Assembly: GCA_964559175.1 (NCBI GenBank)
Contig: CAZLGT010000013.1
Location: forward strand, 21,274-85,273
Direction of reading: 5' to 3'
Source: Mariniphaga sp964559175
GTDB lineage: Bacteria > Bacteroidota > Bacteroidia > Bacteroidales > Prolixibacteraceae
DNA length: 64,000 bases
The stretch's first letter is position 1; each line of letters opens with the position of its first letter. The notes below the pieces were generated by a model. It had not been told where the DNA came from. It made no database searches and saw nothing but the letters and a program-made list of their open reading frames with translations. Shown here piece by piece: positions 34,807 to 43,384 of the stretch. The position numbers and the translations under genes were made by a program.

Positions 34807-37611
34807 ATGCCTCAATTTATAAATGAAAAATGCATTGAAATAAAACATGCCAGGGTACACAACCTGAAAAGTGTTAGCTTAAAAATACCTCTGAATCAGT
34901 TTATTGTAGTCACAGGCGTTTCAGGATCGGGCAAATCATCACTTGCTTTCGACACCCTTTTTGCCGAGGGGCAACGCAGATATGTTGAGAGCCTTTCTTC
35001 TTATGCGAGGCAGTTTTTGGGACGTATTAACAAGCCCGAAGTCGATTTTATTAAAGGAATTCCGCCTGCCATTGCCATCGAACAAAAGGTCAATAATCGG
35101 AATCCTCGTTCAACCGTTGGCACTTCAACCGAAATATACGACTACCTGAAACTGCTTTTTGCCCGTGTGGGAAATACCATTTCGCCGGTTTCCGGCCAGG
35201 AAGTTTCCCGTAACTCGATAACTGATGTAGTGGATTTTCTGCTGTCGTTTCCCGAAAAAACAAGAGCCATGATTCTTTCTCCGTTGAAGCCTAAAAACGG
35301 ACGTACTCTTCTTCGCGAGGCAGAATTATTAATGCAGCAAGGATTTTCGCGAATTGAACTAAAAAACGAAGTCAAACGGATTGATGAATTGCTCGAAGTC
35401 GGCGAAGAAAACTTTTGCAACGGAGAATGCCATGTAATCATTGACCGCGTGGTTGTGCAAACCGACGAAGATACGCAAAGCCGGATGGCCGATTCGGTGC
35501 AAACCGCATTTTTTGAAGGACACGGAGAATGTGTTATCAAAATATTCAATGAAGATGAAGTTCTTGTTCGCAGATTTTCCAACCGGTTTGAATCCGATGG
35601 GATTGAGTTTGAAGAGCCAACGGTTCATACATTCAGTTTCAACAATCCGGTGGGCGCCTGCCTAACCTGCGAAGGTTACGGAAAGGTAATCGGGATTGAT
35701 GAAGACCTGGTTATTCCCAATAAATCGCTTTCGGTTTATCAGGATGCCATTGTGTGCTGGCGGGGTGAAAAAATGAGCAAATGGAAGGACCAGCTCATCT
35801 ATTCTGCCGACCAGTTTGGTTTTCCCATACACAAACCATACTACGAACTTTCGGAAAATCAAAAACAGTTGCTTTGGACCGGCAACAGCCATTTTAAAGG
35901 ACTGAACCGTTTTTTCAAATATCTGGAAGAAAAAAGTTACAAAATTCAATATCGGGTTATGCTTTCGCGTTACCGCGGAAAAACCACCTGCCCCGAGTGC
36001 AAGGGAACCCGTCTGAAAAAAGAGGCCAGCTATGTAAAAGTGGCCGGCAAATCGATTCAGGAGTTGGTTTTAATGCCGGTTTCAGAATTGAAAACATTTT
36101 TTGAAGGGTTACAACTGAATGACCACGACAGTGCAATTGCCAAACGCATCCTCATAGAAATAAAAAACCGGCTTATTTTTTTGTGTGATGTGGGATTGGG
36201 TTACCTCACTCTAAACCGTCTTTCATCAACCCTTTCTGGAGGAGAATCACAACGCATTAACCTCGCCACATCGCTGGGCAGCAGTTTGGTGGGTTCGCTT
36301 TACATTCTGGATGAACCCAGCATCGGCCTGCACTCACGCGATACGCAGCGGCTCATTAAAGTGTTAAGAAGATTGCAGAAAATCGGCAATACGGTTTTTG
36401 TGGTGGAACACGATGAGGAAATCATCCGGGCAGCCGATCAGGTTATTGATATCGGCCCTTTTGCAGGTCAGCACGGAGGTGAAGTGGTTTTTCAGGGAAC
36501 GCATGAAGAGCTGGAGAAAAAACCGGAAAGCCTCACCACAAAATACCTCACCGGAGTTGAAAAAATTGAAGTACCCAAACAACGGCGCAAGTGGAGCAAT
36601 TTTATTGAAATACTTGGTGCACGTGAAAACAACCTGAAAAACCTGACCGTCAAATTTCCGCTGAATACGCTTACGGTGGTTACCGGAGTCAGCGGTTCGG
36701 GCAAATCGTCGCTGGTATCCAAAATCCTGTTCCCGGCGCTAACCAAAATAATGGGCGGCTACGGCGAACGGACCGGCCACCACGATGCGGTGAAAGGCGA
36801 TTTCAAAATGATTTCAGCTATAGAATTTATCGACCAGAATCCCATTGGCAAATCGTCGCGTTCAAACCCGGTAACCTATTTAAAAGCCTACGACGAAATT
36901 CGCAAATTATATTCCGAACAGCAGGCATCTAAAGTTCAGGGTCTGAAACCGTCGCACTTTTCGTTTAACGTGGATGGAGGCCGTTGCGACGAGTGTCAGG
37001 GCGAAGGAACCATTAAAGTGGAAATGCAGTTTCTGGCCGATGTTTACCTGGTTTGCGAAAGCTGCGGCGGAAAGCGTTTTAAGGAAGATATTCTGGACGT
37101 GCAGTACAAGGGCAAAAACATCGACGATATCTTAAATATGACGGTAAACGAAGCGGTGGAACTGTTTTTAGCAGGGAAGTCATCCACCGAAAAGAAAATT
37201 GTAAAAAAACTTCGGCCATTGCAGGATGTCGGTTTGGGATATATAAAACTTGGACAGTCATCGAGCACCCTGTCAGGCGGCGAAAGCCAGCGCGTAAAAC
37301 TGGCTTCATTCCTGGCACAGGAGAAAGATTCCCCTACCCTTTTCATCTTTGATGAACCTACCACAGGGCTTCATTTTCATGACATAAAAAAACTACTTGA
37401 TTCATTTTATGCACTTATCTCTCGCGGACATTCCATTATCATCATCGAGCACAACCTGGAAATTATTAAATCGGCCGACTGGGTAATTGATTTGGGACCT
37501 GAAGGTGGTGACAAAGGTGGCGAACTGGTTTTTGCCGGCACTCCCGAAGAATTGACAAAACAGGAAAAATCGTTTACGGGAATGGCATTAAAAGAAAAAT
37601 TGGTAATTTAA
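34807..37611 (+). CDS. uvrA: UvrABC excinuclease subunit A
   Basis: A 934-residue UvrA of normal length. It scans DNA for damage and loads UvrB in nucleotide excision repair. Both ATP sites are present: Walker A 'GVSGSGKSSLAFDT' (about 37) and 'GVSGSGKSSLVSK' (about 625); signatures 'LSGGESQRINLATSLGS' and 'LSGGESQRVKLASFLAQ'. Zinc modules have 'CPECKGTRL' and 'CDECQGEG...CESCGG'. No uvrB or uvrC is nearby. Bacteroidota often have more than one UvrA, so this may be one of several. Confidence 0.95.
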   Translation: MPQFINEKCIEIKHARVHNLKSVSLKIPLNQFIVVTGVSGSGKSSLAFDTLFAEGQRRYVESLSSYARQFLGRINKPEVDFIKGIPPAIAIEQKVNNRNPRSTVGTSTEIYDYLKLLFARVGNTISPVSGQEVSRNSITDVVDFLLSFPEKTRAMILSPLKPKNGRTLLREAELLMQQGFSRIELKNEVKRIDELLEVGEENFCNGECHVIIDRVVVQTDEDTQSRMADSVQTAFFEGHGECVIKIFNEDEVLVRRFSNRFESDGIEFEEPTVHTFSFNNPVGACLTCEGYGKVIGIDEDLVIPNKSLSVYQDAIVCWRGEKMSKWKDQLIYSADQFGFPIHKPYYELSENQKQLLWTGNSHFKGLNRFFKYLEEKSYKIQYRVMLSRYRGKTTCPECKGTRLKKEASYVKVAGKSIQELVLMPVSELKTFFEGLQLNDHDSAIAKRILIEIKNRLIFLCDVGLGYLTLNRLSSTLSGGESQRINLATSLGSSLVGSLYILDEPSIGLHSRDTQRLIKVLRRLQKIGNTVFVVEHDEEIIRAADQVIDIGPFAGQHGGEVVFQGTHEELEKKPESLTTKYLTGVEKIEVPKQRRKWSNFIEILGARENNLKNLTVKFPLNTLTVVTGVSGSGKSSLVSKILFPALTKIMGGYGERTGHHDAVKGDFKMISAIEFIDQNPIGKSSRSNPVTYLKAYDEIRKLYSEQQASKVQGLKPSHFSFNVDGGRCDECQGEGTIKVEMQFLADVYLVCESCGGKRFKEDILDVQYKGKNIDDILNMTVNEAVELFLAGKSSTEKKIVKKLRPLQDVGLGYIKLGQSSSTLSGGESQRVKLASFLAQEKDSPTLFIFDEPTTGLHFHDIKKLLDSFYALISRGHSIIIIEHNLEIIKSADWVIDLGPEGGDKGGELVFAGTPEELTKQEKSFTGMALKEKLVI

Positions 37612-37635
37612 AGCCGTCAAAAAAAAATTGAAACC

Positions 37636-38652
37636 ATGTACAACAAATTAATCAGTAACATCAAACCGCTGGGATTTATGTGGAACACCAGCGACCCGTT
37701 TTTATTTTGTGTCCATCATTTGGATAATTATCCGAAAGGAAATGAACAGATGGGACCTGCTGCTTCGCTTGCAGGAAGAAACCTTGGACAGGATTTCACC
37801 ACAAAAGATGGTTGGCGCATGTACCACGGTGAAAAAATTCCCGGTTTTCCGGCGCACCCGCACCGCGGTTTTGAAACCGTAACTGTTGTGCTGAACGGTT
37901 TTGTGGACCATTCCGATTCGCACGGAGCTGCCGGAAGGTATGGAAATGGCGATGTGCAGTGGATGACCGCAGGAGCGGGCCTTCAACATGCCGAAATGTT
38001 TCCGCTGCTGAACAAAGACGATGAAAACCCGCTTGAATTGTTTCAGATTTGGCTGAATCTGCCGCGTGCCAAAAAGTTTGCCGAACCGTTTTATACCATG
38101 CTTTGGGCAGAAGATATTCCGGTTGTAACCGAAACCGACAGCGCCAACAAAAAAACTGAAATTACACTCATTGCCGGAAAACTGGGTGAAACAATAGCTC
38201 CACATCCGGCGCCTGACTCCTGGGCAACAAATCCGGAAAACGAGGTGGGCATCTGGCTCATCAAAATGGAAGCGCACGCCAAATGGACAGTTCCAACGGC
38301 CTCCCCTGAAGTGAACCGGACACTTTATTTTCACAAAGGCCCGGAACTCAAAATTGCCGGGATAAATATTCAGCCCAACAATTCTTTGGAAATGCTTGCC
38401 GACCAGCCGGTAATAATCGAAAACGGAAACAAAGATGCTTACATTCTTCTTTTGCAGGGTATGCCTATCAACGAACCGGTGGTTCAGCACGGTCCGTTTG
38501 TGATGAACAATTCAGATGAGATTCATCAGGCTTTTGCTGATTACCGCAAAACGCAATTCGGCGGCTGGCCCTGGGATCGGCACGACAATGTTCATCCGCG
38601 CGAAAAAGGCCGGTTTGCCCAATATGCAGATGGAAAAGAGGAAGTACCGTAG
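37636..38652 (+). CDS. Pirin-family protein
   Basis: A 338-residue double cupin. The N-terminal cupin keeps the metal-binding 'FPAHPHRGFETVTVVLNGFV' and 'HSDSHGAAGRYGNGDVQWMT' motifs, with 'GAGLQHAEMF' completing the site. Pirins bind iron; some bacterial members have quercetinase activity and others act as redox-linked regulators. It follows uvrA by 24 bases on the same strand, so co-transcription is likely, and a terminator comes 47 bases after the stop. Confidence 0.9.
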   Translation: MYNKLISNIKPLGFMWNTSDPFLFCVHHLDNYPKGNEQMGPAASLAGRNLGQDFTTKDGWRMYHGEKIPGFPAHPHRGFETVTVVLNGFVDHSDSHGAAGRYGNGDVQWMTAGAGLQHAEMFPLLNKDDENPLELFQIWLNLPRAKKFAEPFYTMLWAEDIPVVTETDSANKKTEITLIAGKLGETIAPHPAPDSWATNPENEVGIWLIKMEAHAKWTVPTASPEVNRTLYFHKGPELKIAGINIQPNNSLEMLADQPVIIENGNKDAYILLLQGMPINEPVVQHGPFVMNNSDEIHQAFADYRKTQFGGWPWDRHDNVHPREKGRFAQYADGKEEVP

Positions 38653-38698
38653 CAAATGAATCATTTGCCTGTTTCTCCTTTTTAATTATTTTTGCGCC

Positions 38699-38725
38699 TG
38701 TCCCGTATTTTCGGGACATTTTTTT
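38699..38725 (+). terminator. Intrinsic terminator after the pirin gene
   Basis: TGTCCCG and CGGGACA form a 7-base-pair stem with a TATTTT loop, followed by seven T. It ends the uvrA-pirin unit. A stray TATTTTTG box just before it (38687-38694) is probably coincidental. Confidence 0.85.
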
Positions 38726-38825
38726 AAGCTGAATCTATTGAAATTCAGAAGATAAAATTTTTAATTGTTTAGAAGTAAGTGGTAGCATGACTGCAAGTCA
38801 TACCATCTCAAAAAAAATCATCATT

Positions 38826-40571
38826 ATGAAAACATATATTCGCATTGGTCTGATTCTGGTATTTCTGTCAGGGTTTTTCATTTCTCCTGTAAAAGCCTGT
38901 ACCAATTTTCTGGTAACCAAAGGGGCTTCGGCTGACGGTTCAACCATGATTACCTACGCCGCCGATTCTCACATACGGTATGGCGAACTTTATTTCAGTC
39001 CGGCCGCTCACTGGCCAGAAGGCAGTATGGTTACCATTTACGATCGCAGCACCGCCGAACCGCTGGGACAAATTCCACAGGTTCCTTACACTTACCAAAC
39101 GGTTGGTTTTATGAACGAACACCAGGTTGCCATTGGCGAATCCACTTTTGGAGGTCGCAGCGAACTGGTGGACACCACCGGCCTGATGGACTATGCCGCA
39201 CTTATGTTTCTGGCTACCCAGCGCGCCAAAACTGCCCGCGAAGCCATTAAAGTGATTGCAGAACTGATTGCAGAACACGGCTATGCCAGCTCGGGCGAGT
39301 CATTCTCTATTGGCGATCCCAACGAGGTGTGGATAATGGAACTGATTGGCAAAGGAACTGATTTGCATACTGATAGTCAAACAGGCGAACAGAACAACAA
39401 AAACAAAGGCGCCGTTTGGGTGGCCATCCGCATTCCTGACGGTTACGTTTCGGCACATGCCAACCACGCCCGCATCACCACTTTCCCGAAAGAAGACGGA
39501 AAACGCAGCATCAGCAGCAAAAATCTGGAAAAAATTTTCGATACGAGCGTGGAAGTGGTTTATGCACACGATGTTGTTTCCTTTGCCCGCGAGAAGGGAT
39601 ATTTTGACGGGAAAGATGCCGAATTCAGTTTCAGCGATGTATATGCCCCGCTCGATTTTGGAGCCGCCCGATTTTGCGAACTGCGGGTTTGGAGCATGTT
39701 CAGTCAGGTTTCAGACGAAATGGATGAATTTTGGGAATATGCAACAGGCGAAGATTTGAATGCAGAACGGATGCCCTTGTTCATCAAACCCAGCCGCAAA
39801 CTAACACCGCAGGATTTAATGAGTTTTAAACGCGACTACCTGCAGGGCACAGAACTGGATATGTCACAGGATGCCGGCGCCGGCCCGTTTGGATTGCCCT
39901 ATCGCTGGAGGGGCCTCACCTGGGAACACGACGGTCAGGAATATTTTAACGAACGTACCACAGTTACCCAGCAAACCGGCTTTTCTTTCATTGCGCAAAT
40001 GCGAAACTGGCTGCCCGATCCCATAGGTGGAATCAACTGGTTTGGGGTGGACGATGCCGGAACAACTGTTTACGTACCATTCTACTGCGGAATTAACCGC
40101 GTGCCCGAAACCTGGGCAGAAGGTTACGGCGACATTCTGGATTACAAAAACGATGCTGCCTTTTGGGTTTTTAACCGTGTAGCTCATTTTGCTTACCTTT
40201 TTTACAATCGCGTAATGCCTGATTTACACAAAGTTCAAAGCGAACTGGAAACCAAATTTGCGCAATACACACCTGGCGTCGATGCCGCAGCACTGAAACT
40301 TTGGGAAACAGACCAGCAACTGGCCCGGGAATTTTTGACCGATTATTCAGTAAGTATGGGAGAACAAACGGTTAAACGCTGGAAAGAGCTGGGTGAATTT
40401 CTGTTGGTGAAATACCTTGACGGCAACCGCAAGCAGGAGGAAAACGGCAGGTTGCTGCGCAATCCGTGGGGATACCCGCAGCCTCCCTCCTTTCCCGGGT
40501 ATCCTGATAAATGGAAAGAAGAAGTTATCAGGGATAGCGGCGACCGGTTTGTATATCCCAAATCAGAATAA
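38826..40571 (+). CDS. C69-family dipeptidase, exported
   Basis: A 581-residue Ntn-hydrolase (peptidase C69/U34). After a signal peptide ('LILVFLSGFFISPVKA') the mature protein starts with the catalytic Cys in 'CTNFLVTKGASADGSTMITY', as expected for self-processed dipeptidases. Other family features are 'ESTFGGR', 'GESFSIGDPNEVWIMELIGK' and 'VSAHANHARITTFP'. It cleaves dipeptides with broad specificity, here outside the cytoplasm. It is 52 bases upstream of an AbgT transporter gene, suggesting joint peptide use. The frame opens 13 codons earlier; ATG 38826 precedes the signal peptide. Confidence 0.92.
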   Translation: MKTYIRIGLILVFLSGFFISPVKACTNFLVTKGASADGSTMITYAADSHIRYGELYFSPAAHWPEGSMVTIYDRSTAEPLGQIPQVPYTYQTVGFMNEHQVAIGESTFGGRSELVDTTGLMDYAALMFLATQRAKTAREAIKVIAELIAEHGYASSGESFSIGDPNEVWIMELIGKGTDLHTDSQTGEQNNKNKGAVWVAIRIPDGYVSAHANHARITTFPKEDGKRSISSKNLEKIFDTSVEVVYAHDVVSFAREKGYFDGKDAEFSFSDVYAPLDFGAARFCELRVWSMFSQVSDEMDEFWEYATGEDLNAERMPLFIKPSRKLTPQDLMSFKRDYLQGTELDMSQDAGAGPFGLPYRWRGLTWEHDGQEYFNERTTVTQQTGFSFIAQMRNWLPDPIGGINWFGVDDAGTTVYVPFYCGINRVPETWAEGYGDILDYKNDAAFWVFNRVAHFAYLFYNRVMPDLHKVQSELETKFAQYTPGVDAAALKLWETDQQLAREFLTDYSVSMGEQTVKRWKELGEFLLVKYLDGNRKQEENGRLLRNPWGYPQPPSFPGYPDKWKEEVIRDSGDRFVYPKSE

Positions 40572-40623
40572 AAGAGAGCCTGAGAAGGTGTGAGGGTGAG
40601 AAAATGAGACAGAAAAAGAAACT

Positions 40624-42186
40624 ATGAAAAAAACTAAAGCGAAAACGAAATCAGAGCCTGATAGCAGCGCCAAACGGCCTTTCTTTTTAAGAATGCTCGA
40701 TTATGTGGAAATCGTGGGAAATAAACTGCCTCATCCGGCCACACTTTTTGCGGGATTGGCATTAATGGTGGTTATCCTTTCCTGGATTGCCCACATTTCT
40801 GGAACCAATGCCCAGCACCCGGTTGACGGGCAGTTGATTTACTCCAAAAGTTTGCTGAGCGGTGATGGCCTCCGGTGGATGTATGAAAATATCCTGCAAA
40901 ATTTCCTGAGATTTCCGCCCCTGGGTTACGTGCTGGTAGTGATGGTGGGAATTGGCGCAGCCGAGGGTTCCGGTCTTTTCTCCACTATGATCCGGGCATT
41001 GGTACTGGGCGCTCCAAAACGTTTGGTAACCGCTGCCATTGTTTTGGCCGGTGTTATCTCCGGTCTGGCCGTTGAAGCCGGTTATGTCATTCTGATTCCG
41101 TTAGGCGCTATGATTTTTCATGCATTGGGAAGACATCCCATGGCAGGTTTGGCAGCGGCTTTTACCGGTGTGAGCGGCGGTTTCGGCGCCAACTTTTTTA
41201 TTGGCTCCATCGACCCGATTCTGGCAGGAATTTCGGAATCGGCAGCGCAGATGATTATTCCCGATATGGTAGTGAACCCGGCCGTGAACTATTATTTTAT
41301 GATCGCCTCCAGTTTTGTGGTGCTGATTGCCGGAACCTGGGTTACCGAAAAAATTGTGGAGCCACGATTAGGCCCTTACAAAGGAACAGCAGAACGCATG
41401 CCCATTGAACAACTGACAAAAAAAGAGAAAAAAGGATTGCGTTATGCTGGCTTGACTTTGCTGGCAACACTGGCCTTACTGGCCCTCACAGTCATTCCCG
41501 AAAATGGTTTATTCCGGGATCCGGAAAGCGGTTCGGTTTTACATTCGCCTTTTTTCCGGGGAATTATTATTGGAATTTTGCTGATGTTCTTTTTCCCGGC
41601 TCTGGCCTACGGAATTACAGTAGGCACCATCCGCAACGACAAAGACGTGGCTCATCATATCGGCAAATCGATGAGCACCATGGGCGGGTACATCGTTCTG
41701 GTGTTTTTTGCCGCCCAGTTTGTCTATTTCTTTAATTACAGCAATCTGGGAATCATCTTCGCCATTAAAGGCGCAAATACCCTGCAAAGTGTTGGGTTGA
41801 CAGGCATTCCGTTGATTGTGGGTTTTGTTATTCTTTCTGCATTCATCAATATGTTTATGGGTAGCGCTTCGGCTAAATGGGCCATTATGGCGCCGGTGTT
41901 TATTCCCATGCTCATGCTTATCGATCCGCCATACCACCCGGGATTAACACAGGCAGCGTTTCGTATTGGCGATTCACTTACCAATCTGATTACGCCCATG
42001 ATGAGCTATTTTGCACTGATTGTAACCTTCGCCGAAAAATACGACAAACGCTACGGCATTGGAACTATTATTTCCACGATGCTTCCCTACACCATCATTA
42101 TGGGAATTGCATGGATCATCCTGCTGGTAATCTGGATGTTGCTGGGAATTCCGCTGGGACCCGACGGGCCGCTGTATATTGGGTAA
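40624..42186 (+). CDS. AbgT-family transporter
   Basis: A 520-residue inner-membrane protein with many helices. Recognisable AbgT features include 'LDYVEIVGNKLPHPATLFA', 'GIGAAEGSGLFSTMIRALVL', 'VEAGYVILIPLGAMIFHALG', 'GNGGFGANFFIGSIDP'-like segments (here 'GVSGGFGANFFIGSIDP') and the C-terminal 'NMFMGSASAKWAIMAPVF'. E. coli AbgT imports p-aminobenzoyl-glutamate; other members export sulfonamides. Next to a dipeptidase, uptake of small peptides or acyl-amino acids is a reasonable inference. The gene ends at the edge of a REP cluster. Confidence 0.92.
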   Translation: MKKTKAKTKSEPDSSAKRPFFLRMLDYVEIVGNKLPHPATLFAGLALMVVILSWIAHISGTNAQHPVDGQLIYSKSLLSGDGLRWMYENILQNFLRFPPLGYVLVVMVGIGAAEGSGLFSTMIRALVLGAPKRLVTAAIVLAGVISGLAVEAGYVILIPLGAMIFHALGRHPMAGLAAAFTGVSGGFGANFFIGSIDPILAGISESAAQMIIPDMVVNPAVNYYFMIASSFVVLIAGTWVTEKIVEPRLGPYKGTAERMPIEQLTKKEKKGLRYAGLTLLATLALLALTVIPENGLFRDPESGSVLHSPFFRGIIIGILLMFFFPALAYGITVGTIRNDKDVAHHIGKSMSTMGGYIVLVFFAAQFVYFFNYSNLGIIFAIKGANTLQSVGLTGIPLIVGFVILSAFINMFMGSASAKWAIMAPVFIPMLMLIDPPYHPGLTQAAFRIGDSLTNLITPMMSYFALIVTFAEKYDKRYGIGTIISTMLPYTIIMGIAWIILLVIWMLLGIPLGPDGPLYIG

Positions 42187-42187
42187 C

Positions 42188-42361
42188 GGGTGGCGCGAGC
42201 GGGTGGAGCGGTCTCCGAACCGCTCATTTTTTTAATCAGTTGTCTGAAATTCGCACATTCCGGGTGGCATGATTTCCCGCGAAGCGATGCCTACGGCACA
42301 AACCACGCATTTTTTTAATCAGCGGTTTGGAAGCCGCTGCACCCGTGTCACCCGCTGCACC
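42188..42361. repeat. REP-like palindrome cluster 3' of the RAYT gene
   Basis: Two units of a repeat built as GGGTGG, a first palindrome, the linker CATTTTTTTAATCAG (42225-42239 and 42308-42322), a second palindrome, and TGCACCC. The first unit has AGCGGT/ACCGCT arms; the second has a decayed first arm and a GCGG..CCGC second arm. The block starts right after the AbgT stop, and its right end contains the stop codon and the last codons of the RAYT gene. Confidence 0.75.
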
Positions 42362-43073
42362 AGTTTCCCGGCCATTCCTCCCGGCTTTTTACCAAACCTG
42401 CTGCTACCGGATTATTTAAGGTATATTCGATGGCATAATGCAAATGTTTTTCATCGCGAATGGTGGTATCGAAACTCTCGGTTTGCCAAACCGCTCCTTT
42501 TCGGTTTTCCACTTTATTTATCTGATTGGCAGAAAACCGTTTTACCGAATTCATAATGTCCTGCAAATAAACCGGTTTTCCTTTTTCATCTTTTTCAAAC
42601 ACATGAAATACCCAGTGTACATGATTTGGCATAATGCAAAAAGCATAGTTTTCCAGTTTTTTGCCATTCCAGAACAACAGAGTTTCTTTTACTGGTTGTA
42701 AATTCTCAGGTTTTGAAAGGTCAATTTTTGGGTTTTTATCGCTGGCTAATAACTCATCATAAGCTTTTATGTATTTTTTCCGAAGCGAATAATATTGTTT
42801 TTTCAGTTCGGGTGGCGTGATTTCCGAATCGCGCATTTTGGGTGGAGCGATTTCTGAATCGCTCATTTTTTTAATCAGCGGTTTGGAAACCGCTGCACCC
42901 GGCCTGCCCGTTGCACCATAACTTTTAATCTGCAACCGTAATTTCTCCAACTCATCGCTGTATCGTTTCAATGCCTTTTTTGGTACGGCATCTTTCAAAC
43001 TCCAGGTAATAAAATAAGCCTGCCCGGGCTGCTGAAAATGAGGCAATAAATGCCGGTAAAATTCTTTCTCCAT
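42348..43073 (-). CDS. REP-associated tyrosine transposase (RAYT, Y1/IS200-like)
   Basis: A 241-residue single-strand DNA nuclease. It has the HUH motif in 'CIMPNHVHWVFHV' and the catalytic-Tyr helix 'HYAIEYTLNNPVAAGLV'. RAYTs recognise REP hairpins and are kept as single-copy domesticated genes. Residues 58-88 ('AVSKPLIKKMSDSEIAPPK' then 'MRDSEITPPE') are encoded by an in-frame REP element (42810-42900), inserted in the linker between the first helix and 'YYSLRKKYIKAYDELL'. The stop codon also lies in REP sequence. The frame opens upstream to 43163, but ATG 43073 fits the family. It may still be active; the motifs are intact. Confidence 0.88.
   Translation of the reverse strand: MEKEFYRHLLPHFQQPGQAYFITWSLKDAVPKKALKRYSDELEKLRLQIKSYGATGRPGAAVSKPLIKKMSDSEIAPPKMRDSEITPPELKKQYYSLRKKYIKAYDELLASDKNPKIDLSKPENLQPVKETLLFWNGKKLENYAFCIMPNHVHWVFHVFEKDEKGKPVYLQDIMNSVKRFSANQINKVENRKGAVWQTESFDTTIRDEKHLHYAIEYTLNNPVAAGLVKSREEWPGNWCSG
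42810..42900. repeat. REP-like element inside the RAYT coding sequence
   Basis: A 91-base element with GGGTGG at one end and CTGCACCC at the other. It holds three palindromes: GATT/AATC around TCCG, AGCGATT/AATCGCT around TCTG, and AGCGGTTT/AAACCGCT around GG. The linker CATTTTTTTAATCAG is at 42864-42878. It is read through without a stop in the RAYT frame and encodes two copies of a DSEIxPP peptide. Confidence 0.8.
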
Positions 43074-43136
43074 TGTTGTTTTTAAGTGCAAATTAATAAA
43101 ACCGGGAGAAATATAAACAGGCAATGTGATTTTTAT

Positions 43137-43212
43137 GGGTGGCGTGGTTTCCAAACCGCGCATTCTATTAATCAGCGGTTCGGCCCCGGATAGTTATCGG
43201 GGCGCTGCACCC
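43137..43212. repeat. REP-like element 5' of the RAYT gene
   Basis: GGGTGG, a GGTTT/AAACC palindrome, the variant linker CATTCTATTAATCAG (43161-43175), an AGCG...CGCT arm pair enlarged by a GGCCCCG/CGGGGC insert, and CTGCACCC. It lies 64 bases before the RAYT ATG and so may lie in its leader or promoter. Confidence 0.75.
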
Positions 43213-43309
43213 GTTTGGGAGCCTATGGTCGGAAAGATACTAAAAATGTCTGTTTACTATTCAATCGTCGACTTCAAATAAACGGATTAAAAGTTGAATG
43301 TGCCAAGCA

Positions 43310-43384
43310 AATCCTCAGGGAACTTCGTAACCCATAGGGTATATATCTTTGAATCCTCAGGGAACTTCATAATCCTGAGGGATT
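43310..43384. repeat. Direct repeat and inverted copy downstream of the MATE gene
   Basis: AATCCTCAGGGAACTTCGTAA (split here as AATCCTCAGGG + AACTTCGTAA, 43310-43330) recurs with one change at 43352-43372, a 42-base period. An inverted piece ATCCTGAGGGATT follows at 43371-43383, so the last 33 bases fold into a hairpin ending at the MATE stop codon. It may act as a terminator or be a decayed mobile repeat; no T-run is present. Confidence 0.55.

Noticed and set aside
37702..38490. 262-residue frame antisense to the pirin gene
   Set aside because: It is a shadow of the pirin coding sequence; the plus-strand frame has clear cupin motifs and this one has none.
38687..38694. Perfect TATTTTTG promoter box between pirin and the dipeptidase gene
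   Set aside because: A terminator begins 5 bases later, so a transcript from it would end at once; it is more likely chance in T-rich DNA.
42188..43212. CRISPR-like or insertion-sequence interpretation of the repeats near 42-43 kb
   Set aside because: Repeat units contain palindromes and a fixed linker without unique spacers, there are no cas genes, and no terminal inverted repeats or target duplications bound the RAYT gene.
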